From NCBI RefSeq assembly GCF_018966525.1, contig NZ_CP076607.1, positions 5,580,001 through 5,644,000 on the forward strand: a DNA stretch of 64,000 bases, in the 5' to 3' direction. Source of the DNA: Paenibacillus sophorae. Lineage in GTDB: Bacteria; Bacillota; Bacilli; Paenibacillales; Paenibacillaceae. Position 1 is the first letter of the stretch. Every line of letters starts with the position of its first letter. Below are positions 58,973 through 64,000 of this stretch, one piece after another. A program made the position numbers and the translations under genes. The notes under the pieces are model-generated. The model was not told the DNA's origin, did no database searches, and saw only the letters and a list, made by a program, of their open reading frames with translations.

Positions 58973-59028
58973 TCGCCAACCCTCCTGGTAACTGTCCCAC
59001 CATATCATGATTGCCGCAAAAATGAAAA

Positions 59029-59065
59029 AGCCGAAGAAAGGGATGCTTCCCCCTTCCTTCGGCTT
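59029..59065 (-). terminator. Terminator of the DUF2294 gene
   Basis: On the minus strand AAGCCGAAG pairs with CTTCGGCTT, the A-rich/T-rich arms add to the stem, and TTTTT follows. It is about 50 bases past the stop at 59114. Confidence 0.75.
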
Positions 59066-59113
59066 ATGTTCGGCTCATTTGCATGTCCGACCCACTTCCG
59101 CCTTAACCATATA

Positions 59114-59470
59114 TTAGTTGAACGTATATGCGATGACGCTCTTATCTTTATCAAAATCCCAGTCCACGTAGATATCAGCCAATTCTTTGCCAAGCAAAGG
59201 CGCGATGGTGGTCGTCTCCAAATAACGCTTCTCCATCTTCCGTTTGGTCGTCTTAAGCGTATTCTCGTAGCCCAGCTCAATCAATTCTTTCTCCAGCGGG
59301 ATCATTATGCCTTCGCGCTTGATAATCAGCATTCGCGGATTTATCCACCAGGAAACCGTAAAATCAGGAAACCTCTGAACTTTACTGCTTACCTCATTAA
59401 TCTGGTTATGGACTTCATCCTGCTTAGCATATTCATCAGTGAAAGCTTCACCACCTTTGATCAGAGCCAC
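59114..59470 (-). CDS. DUF2294 (MpsC-like) protein
   Basis: This 118-residue protein ends with the pattern PRMLIIKREGIMIPLEKEL, then a helix (KTTKRKMEKRYLETTTIA), and YVDWDFDKDKSVIAYTF. This agrees with the DUF2294 family, of which MpsC, a partner of bicarbonate/Na+ transporters, is a member. I take GTG 59470 as the start because AAGGA is six bases upstream; ATG 59476 has too little space. Function is unknown here. Direct repeats lie just upstream. Confidence 0.6.
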   Translation of the reverse strand: MALIKGGEAFTDEYAKQDEVHNQINEVSSKVQRFPDFTVSWWINPRMLIIKREGIMIPLEKELIELGYENTLKTTKRKMEKRYLETTTIAPLLGKELADIYVDWDFDKDKSVIAYTFN

Positions 59471-59524
59471 AATCATTCCTTGGTAGCCCTGGGGGAGGTG
59501 CCTGCTGAAAAAAACGGTTCGCTA

Positions 59525-59558
59525 ACTTCGTATATTATCTTCTGCGCACTTCGTATAT
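59525..59558. repeat. Two 11-bp direct repeats upstream of the DUF2294 gene
   Basis: ACTTCGTATAT occurs at 59525-59535 and 59548-59558, period 23 bases, about two helical turns. It could be a tandem site for an activator or repressor of the DUF2294 gene. Confidence 0.5.
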
Positions 59559-59589
59559 AAAAAATGCACTTGATTTCCAGCCCCCACAA

Positions 59590-59626
59590 AAGAAAAGACC
59601 GGAATTCCCGGCCTCTTCCTTTTTTC
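59590..59626 (-). terminator. Terminator of the substrate-binding protein gene
   Basis: On the minus strand a CCGG-GAATT-CCGG stem with additional wobble pairs is followed by TCTTTTCTTTT. It lies about 80 bases past the stop at 59703, marking the end of the right-hand operon. Confidence 0.65.
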
Positions 59627-59702
59627 TATCTTGCCCGCATTCGCTCATTTTCATTTTCCCCGAAACTGTCCGGTGAAGCGTTATTCGAGCTGCCAGCCGT
59701 AT

Positions 59703-60776
59703 TCATTTCAACTGCCAATCGCTGATTTTGAAATCTTTTTTGGCCAGCTTTTCTTCCACTAGAAAGTTCTTGGTCCCTTCCAGCAGCGCAAGTCCGTCAT
59801 CCGAAAAGGCCGTATCCTTCAAATCGCTAATTGGGTTTGCTTGCTTGGCAATTTCCGGCGTCGTATCCCCAATCTCGGCCAGGAACTGGTAATATTCGTC
59901 CTCATGCTGCTTCAAATCGGCCAACGCCTTCTCGCGCGCCTCATTCCAGACTTTCGCGAAATCTGGAAACTTCGCCAGATAATCTTCCGATACAACGGTC
60001 ACGCTGGAGCCTAGCAGATTCGGATGCTTGGAGGAATCATCCAGGAGAGGATAACCGGCAGCAATCTGCTTCAGTGCCAGAACACCATTGTTGGTCGTTG
60101 CGTCGATATCTCCGCGCGCGAGGGCGGCAGTGGCGTCGGGAATGAGCATATGCACAAGCTTGTAGTCCGTGACACCCTCTTCTTTCAGCAGTCCTACCAG
60201 GTAACGGTGCATGAATGAACCCTTCTGCGTCGCAATGGTTTTGCCCTCAAGATCCTTCACCGTCTTTGGACCATCCTTTTTGGCAATCAGGTAACCGACG
60301 GTATGGGCCGACCCTTGGCCGATAATACGGGTCTTGGCGCCGCCTGCATAAGCAATAATCGCGGGGGTGTCTCCAAGGGAACCGAAATCGAGCCGGCCGC
60401 TAATCAGCGATTCTGTCTGGTCGGGACCGTTCGGGAAGCTGGTCAGCTTCACTTCCGTAACACCGTATTTCTTAAGTTCTTCCTGAATAATCCCCTTATA
60501 GAAACCCCAGCCCTCCGCCCCGCCGGGCAAATTCAGCTTGTTGGCCCCGATGAAGCCGTAATTCAAAACTGCCGGAACGCTGCTCTTTGCCGCATTCCCG
60601 CTGTCTGTCGCCGATGCCGTATCCGTTCCTCCCGCAGCCGAGGAACTATTGCCGCCCGAATTCCCGCTGTTTCCGCAGGCTGAAATGATCAGCATAACCA
60701 TGACCACACTTGCAATAAGCGCCAGCCGCATAGCTTTAGCGCCGACCCCTTGAAGCTCTCTATAAACCTTTGACAT
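59703..60776 (-). CDS. ABC transporter substrate-binding lipoprotein (SsuA/TauA/NrtA-like)
   Basis: This 357-residue protein has a signal peptide with a lipobox (MVMLIISACGN, cysteine at about residue 36). A low-complexity Gly/Asn/Ser linker follows, then the NMT1/SsuA-type binding domain: GLLKEEGVTDYKLVHMLIP, PNGPDQTESLISGRLDFGSLGDTPAIIAYAGG. This family binds aliphatic sulfonates, taurine, nitrate or thiamine precursors. Context with SsuC-type permeases suggests an organosulfur or similar small anion. No ABC ATPase gene is in the window; it may lie beyond the right edge. ATG 60776 follows GGGGAGA. Confidence 0.88.
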   Translation of the reverse strand: MSKVYRELQGVGAKAMRLALIASVVMVMLIISACGNSGNSGGNSSSAAGGTDTASATDSGNAAKSSVPAVLNYGFIGANKLNLPGGAEGWGFYKGIIQEELKKYGVTEVKLTSFPNGPDQTESLISGRLDFGSLGDTPAIIAYAGGAKTRIIGQGSAHTVGYLIAKKDGPKTVKDLEGKTIATQKGSFMHRYLVGLLKEEGVTDYKLVHMLIPDATAALARGDIDATTNNGVLALKQIAAGYPLLDDSSKHPNLLGSSVTVVSEDYLAKFPDFAKVWNEAREKALADLKQHEDEYYQFLAEIGDTTPEIAKQANPISDLKDTAFSDDGLALLEGTKNFLVEEKLAKKDFKISDWQLK

Positions 60777-60826
60777 CCCGATTTCTCCCCTCGAGTTAAA
60801 CATTTGCTTATTATGATGCCGGGCCG

Positions 60827-61159
60827 CTAGAAACCCGCCCGGCGTGATAATTGGACCATATAGGCGTGGCTGGCCACAGGCTGTCGTCCTTTTCCCCAGC
60901 CGACTTTCTCACGGTAACCGCCGAGCAGCCCCTGCTCCTTAACCTCCGTCTCCGTAATATCCGTTGCAGCTTCCGAATCCGGCGCCACATACAAGGCGTC
61001 AACGGGGCAGTACAGCTCACACATGAAGCAGGTCTGGCAATCGTCCTGCCTTGCAATGACGGGAATCTTACCTTCCGACCGGTCAAACACGTTGGTCGGG
61101 CATACAGACACGCATTGATTGCAGCCGATGCACCGGTCCGCGCTGATAACCTCTATCAT
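60827..61159 (-). CDS. Two-cluster ferredoxin (AprB-like)
   Basis: This 110-residue protein has two [4Fe-4S] motifs: RCIGCNQCVSVCPTNVFD and DCQTCFMCELYCPVDALYV. The eight cysteines are all present. A C-terminal tail of about 45 residues follows, as in ferredoxin subunits that partner flavoproteins (AprB-type). Its ATG overlaps the flavoprotein stop by four bases. It most likely passes electrons to or from that enzyme. Confidence 0.9.
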   Translation of the reverse strand: MIEVISADRCIGCNQCVSVCPTNVFDRSEGKIPVIARQDDCQTCFMCELYCPVDALYVAPDSEAATDITETEVKEQGLLGGYREKVGWGKGRQPVASHAYMVQLSRRAGF

Positions 61160-62763
61160 GACGGCACACTCTCCTTTGCCGTTTCTTCCGGCTTTACCCA
61201 GACTTCATCCAGTCCGCCGCTGATTAACCGGTAATGCTGATTCCCATCGATTGCCTTGTAATCTTCGCGCTTATGCATGCCTCTTGTTTCGGTCCGGGCA
61301 AGCGCCGAGGAATACATCCAGCGCGCCGTTGCCGTCATGGCCGCCGCTTCCCGCCGCTTAACGCCTTGCGCCGTAAGCTGCACCTCCTGACCGCGCTGCT
61401 CCTTCCACAGCTGGTTCAGCCGGCCGAGGGAATCCGCGAGGCGTTCCCCGGTACGCAATAGGTTAACGTCGTAAGGCGCTACCTCCGCCTGTACGGCAGT
61501 GATATATTCTGATGTTCGGACAGCCGCGTCCGGCTGCGCTGTCCGTTGCGTAAGCGCCAAGGAAGACAGTCCGACCGGAGCACGGCCTGAGGCATGCCGT
61601 CCAAGGCTCAGCGAATAGTCGGCCGCCCCCTCTCCGGCAAAGGAGCCAGAGGATATAGCCCAGGCCGCATTGTGACTGCCGCCGCCGGTAAAGCCGCCGC
61701 AGATCAGTTCGCGGGTTGCGGCATCCCCGGCCGCGTACAGCCCGGGTACGCCCGTTCCGCAAGCCTCGTCCGTAATCCGGATGCCGCCGGTTCCGCGGAC
61801 GGTGCCTTCCAGCCGAAGCGTCACAGGAAAGGCATCCTTGAACGGATTGATGCCCAGCCGGTCAAAAGGCAGGAAGAAATTCGTCTGTGCGACCCGCAGG
61901 ATTGGCTGTAAGTCCTCAGGAGCCTGATCCAGCCGGGCATAGACTTGACGCCCTTCCAGAAGATTCCGGGCAATGACGGAGCGTCCCTTCTTCGAACCCG
62001 CGCCTTCCACTATACTTCCGTCCTCATAATAAAAGCTTGCATAGCTGTAATACGCCGTCTTGGTCACGGAGGAGAATGTCGGGCAGATGGCATAGGCGTT
62101 GGAGAACTCCATCCCCGACATTGCCGCGCCCGCCTCGGCGGCAAGCAAAAGCCCGTCGCCTGTCAGAACATTGCAGCCCAGCGCTTTGCTTAAGAACGCG
62201 CAGCCGCCGGTGGCGATCACAACCGCTCCGGCTATGACGCGCCAGGTTTCCCCGCTCTGCGTCTGCACTCCGAATGCGCCGGCTACACCATGTCCGTCGG
62301 CCAGCAGTTCCAAGGCCGGGCTGTGATCGAGGATTGTGACGCCCGCTTTTTTTACCAGCTTGCGCATCAGCCTCATATACTCCGGCCCCTGCAGGTTGCG
62401 GCGATGCGGATTGCCGAATTCGTCCACCGGATACGGATACCCCGACATGCCGAGACGGTTCATATTCTCATACGTCCGACTAAGCACCCGGTCCATCCAG
62501 CTGTGCTCCGCCAAGCTGCCGCCCAGAATGAAACGGCTTGCCTTCGCATTCTCGCGAAGCTCCTTATCGGGTTCCACATACCAGACGCCCGTTCCGGACG
62601 GGGCGGTTGCGCCGCTGGAGCCGCAGTAGCCCTTGTCGGCCAGCACGACCTTGGCGCCCCTGGCCGAGGCGGTCAGAGCGGCCCATGTACCCGCCGGACC
62701 TCCACCAATCACCAATACATCCGCCTTCAAATCCAGTGAACCCTTTTTTACCGTTTCATTCAT
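61156..62763 (-). CDS. FAD-dependent oxidoreductase of the fumarate-reductase / AprA type
   Basis: This 535-residue flavoprotein has the N-terminal FAD site DVLVIGGGPAGTWAALTAS and the covalent/FAD loop region GYCGSSGATAPSGTG. Central VVIATGGCAFLSKALGCNVL and the second FAD site VPGLYAAGDAATRELICGGFTGGGSH follow. The C-terminal helical domain has RTETRGMHKREDY, like SdhA/FrdA/AprA. With the adjoining two-cluster ferredoxin it resembles the AprA-AprB pair, but the substrate is not known. It lies in an SsuA/SsuC-type transport operon, so it may act on the imported compound or on the sulfur released from it. Confidence 0.85.
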   Translation of the reverse strand: MNETVKKGSLDLKADVLVIGGGPAGTWAALTASARGAKVVLADKGYCGSSGATAPSGTGVWYVEPDKELRENAKASRFILGGSLAEHSWMDRVLSRTYENMNRLGMSGYPYPVDEFGNPHRRNLQGPEYMRLMRKLVKKAGVTILDHSPALELLADGHGVAGAFGVQTQSGETWRVIAGAVVIATGGCAFLSKALGCNVLTGDGLLLAAEAGAAMSGMEFSNAYAICPTFSSVTKTAYYSYASFYYEDGSIVEGAGSKKGRSVIARNLLEGRQVYARLDQAPEDLQPILRVAQTNFFLPFDRLGINPFKDAFPVTLRLEGTVRGTGGIRITDEACGTGVPGLYAAGDAATRELICGGFTGGGSHNAAWAISSGSFAGEGAADYSLSLGRHASGRAPVGLSSLALTQRTAQPDAAVRTSEYITAVQAEVAPYDVNLLRTGERLADSLGRLNQLWKEQRGQEVQLTAQGVKRREAAAMTATARWMYSSALARTETRGMHKREDYKAIDGNQHYRLISGGLDEVWVKPEETAKESVPS

Positions 62764-62834
62764 TGCTGTTCCCTCCCCGAATCTATGTTGTAAATTTCAC
62801 CTTCATCTTCATCTCAAGACAGCGGGTTCTGAAA

Positions 62835-63713
62835 TCATCCCCGGTAGCTGTCCCGCCAGAACAATAATCGGTGTTCCAATACCCGGACAATGGAATCAAT
62901 CAGCTTGCCGACAAAGGCGAATATGAGAATGCCGACAAAGATAATTTCCGTATTGGAATTTTGCTTTGCTTCATTAATAAGGAAACCAACGCCCGATTGC
63001 GAGCCGATCAGCTCCGCAACCACCAGACCGATCCAGGAGACCGCCAGCGATAAGCGCAGGCCAAGAAGAATATTAGGCAGGGCCGCTGGCAGGATAAGCC
63101 GGCGCAGCCGCTGATAGGGACTAAAACCAAGCACCCTTCCGACCTCCAGCAGCTTGTCCTCCATATGACGGATACCCACAAAGGTATTGATGTAGAGAGG
63201 AAAAAAAGAGCCGCTGAGAATAATGACCACTTTAGACACTTCCCCAAAGCCGAACCAAAGAATGATCAGCGGAGCAATCGCCAGATGGGGTACCAGACGC
63301 AGCACCTGAACGCTTGGGTCAAGCAAATATTCCGCTCTGCGGAACAGACCCGTCAGGATGCCCAGCAGCAGGCCGAACGCGCCTCCGATCAGAAAGCCCA
63401 GGAACGCACGCCCCAGACTGACTCCAAGATGGTGCGCAAGCCCCCCCGATACCGCCAGGCGGGCAAAAGACCGGGCGATGGCCAGCGGTGTCGGCAGAAA
63501 TTCGGGTGATACCCATCCCGCGCTCCCGGCGGTCTGCCACAATCCAACCGCCAATATCGGAATAATCGCCCCGGCGCCAAGATTGGACAAGTACCGTTTC
63601 CATGAAAACGTCCGCCGGGTTGCCGCCGCTTTTCCGAGTACCGCTTTAAGCTTTCCGCTTTCTTGCCGTACGCCTGTTCCCGGCTGCATAATGATTTTGG
63701 CTCCTTCACTCAT
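62835..63713 (-). CDS. ABC transporter permease (SsuC/TauC-like), first copy
   Basis: This 292-residue protein has about six membrane helices after a hydrophilic N-terminus of about 45 residues. The ABC coupling loop reads EVGRVLGFSPYQRLRRLILPAALPNIL. The C-terminus FVGKLIDSIVRVLEHRLLFWR is typical for the SsuC/TauC group. ATG 63713 follows AAAGGAG. It is the neighbour of a similar permease, so the transporter may have a heterodimeric membrane part. Confidence 0.9.
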   Translation of the reverse strand: MSEGAKIIMQPGTGVRQESGKLKAVLGKAAATRRTFSWKRYLSNLGAGAIIPILAVGLWQTAGSAGWVSPEFLPTPLAIARSFARLAVSGGLAHHLGVSLGRAFLGFLIGGAFGLLLGILTGLFRRAEYLLDPSVQVLRLVPHLAIAPLIILWFGFGEVSKVVIILSGSFFPLYINTFVGIRHMEDKLLEVGRVLGFSPYQRLRRLILPAALPNILLGLRLSLAVSWIGLVVAELIGSQSGVGFLINEAKQNSNTEIIFVGILIFAFVGKLIDSIVRVLEHRLLFWRDSYRG

Positions 63714-63728
63714 GGCTTTCTCTCCTTT

Positions 63729-64000
63729 CTATCCTTTGTATTCTTCTTTCCAGCGGAGCAGCCGGTGTTCAATCAGACGTATCGCCGCATCGCTCAGCAG
63801 ACCGCAGACCGCGAAGATGATAATGCCGACGAATACAACCGGCGTATCGGCAAATTGGCGGGCATCGGACATCATATAGCCAATGCCTGAGGTGGATGCG
63901 ATCAGCTCCGCAACGACCAGACCGAGCCAGGACAGTCCAATCGACAGGCGGACGCCGAGCATAATATTCGGCACCGCCGCCGGGAGCACGAGCTTAAGTA
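63729..64000 (-). CDS. ABC transporter permease (SsuC/TauC-like), second copy, C-terminal part
   Basis: This frame is open at the right edge and ends at 63729. It contains LPAAVPNIMLGVRLSIGLSW, SGIGYMMSDARQFADTPVV, and RLIEHRLLRWKEEYKG. These segments match the same positions of the neighbouring permease closely, so the two are paralogues from duplication. Only 15 bases separate it from the downstream copy. The rest of the gene, and perhaps the ATPase gene, lie outside the window. Confidence 0.9.
   Translation of the reverse strand, partial: LKLVLPAAVPNIMLGVRLSIGLSWLGLVVAELIASTSGIGYMMSDARQFADTPVVFVGIIIFAVCGLLSDAAIRLIEHRLLRWKEEYKG

Noticed and set aside
58490..59008. 172-codon minus strand frame including the receiver-domain stump
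   Set aside because: Only the first third has homology; the rest is antisense to the GGDEF gene, so it was annotated as a stump only.
59524..59558. Resemblance of the direct repeats to a loxP half-site (TAACTTCGTATA)
   Set aside because: The two copies are in direct, not inverted, orientation, and the spacer length does not fit; no recombinase gene is present. Taken as chance similarity.
1..64000. CRISPR arrays, insertion sequences, phage genes, rRNA or tRNA genes
   Set aside because: No regularly spaced repeats, transposase or integrase frames, or cloverleaf-like sequences were noticed when reading the window.

Overview
The window reads as chromosomal DNA of a spore-forming, moderately GC-rich member of the Bacillota, most likely Paenibacillus or a close relative. 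The reasons are a yyaC-type sporulation protein, a sigY operon in the B. subtilis gene order, an rsbV-rsbW-sigB core, many AGGAGG-type ribosome binding sites, a T-box leader and dense short operons. No rRNA, tRNA, CRISPR array, phage or intact insertion sequence was recognised. The window looks like stable chromosome with a few small decayed genes.

Layout, left to right. 1-4.7 kb: edge of a membrane protein, a GNAT acetyltransferase, the gatCAB amidotransferase operon and a small conserved protein. 4.9-8.0 kb: complete sigY-yxlC-yxlD-yxlE-yxlF-yxlG operon with a SigY-like promoter. 8.0-10.4 kb: small ORF, then a dedA / thioredoxin-like / metallo-beta-lactamase operon. 10.5-11.6 kb: sdpR-sdpI without the toxin genes. 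11.6-14.1 kb: a very GC-rich polytopic O-antigen-ligase-like protein carrying a 42-bp tandem repeat. 14.4-17.2 kb: METTL25-like methyltransferase, PhzF protein, DUF6483 protein. 17.4-19.4 kb: winged-helix regulator plus MFS exporter behind a 32-bp palindrome. 19.4-22.3 kb: alpha/beta hydrolase, yyaC, DUF1128 protein, asparaginase.

22.6-30.3 kb is a stress-response island. It holds a broken GlsB/YmgE-type gene, a YtxH protein, a DUF5665 protein, sigB-rsbW-rsbV, a soluble REC-HisKA-HATPase-REC kinase, a CheR methyltransferase, a REC-PP2C phosphatase and a YtxG-like DUF948 protein. Two promoters of the same SigB-like form (GTTTC, 14-nt spacer, GGGT) precede rsbV and the DUF948 gene. The likely logic is kinase and methyltransferase to REC-PP2C to RsbV to RsbW to SigB, resembling the RsbK/RsbM/RsbY arrangement of the B. 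cereus group.

30.4-48.4 kb: secreted NlpC/P60 hydrolase, a manganese-type CDF exporter, a cyclase/formamidase, a response regulator / kinase / ABC ATPase / FtsX-permease operon, an ABC-F protein, a CvfC-like HEAT protein, a transglutaminase-like protein, glutaredoxin, trxB behind a PerR-like palindrome, and a P1B-4 metal exporter behind a Fur-like box. 49-59.5 kb: a degenerate PEP-utilising-enzyme-like protein, metY, deoC, an SPFH protein, an HPr-like protein without the catalytic histidine, aroA with a T-box, a LysE exporter, an amino acid permease, a diguanylate cyclase, a receiver-domain stump and a DUF2294 protein.

59.7-64 kb: an operon running off the right edge with two paralogous SsuC/TauC-like permeases, a fumarate-reductase/AprA-like flavoprotein, a two-cluster ferredoxin and an SsuA/TauA-like lipoprotein. 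It looks like uptake of a small organosulfur (or similar) anion coupled to an intracellular flavin/iron-sulfur redox step. It is the best candidate here for an uncharacterised pathway.
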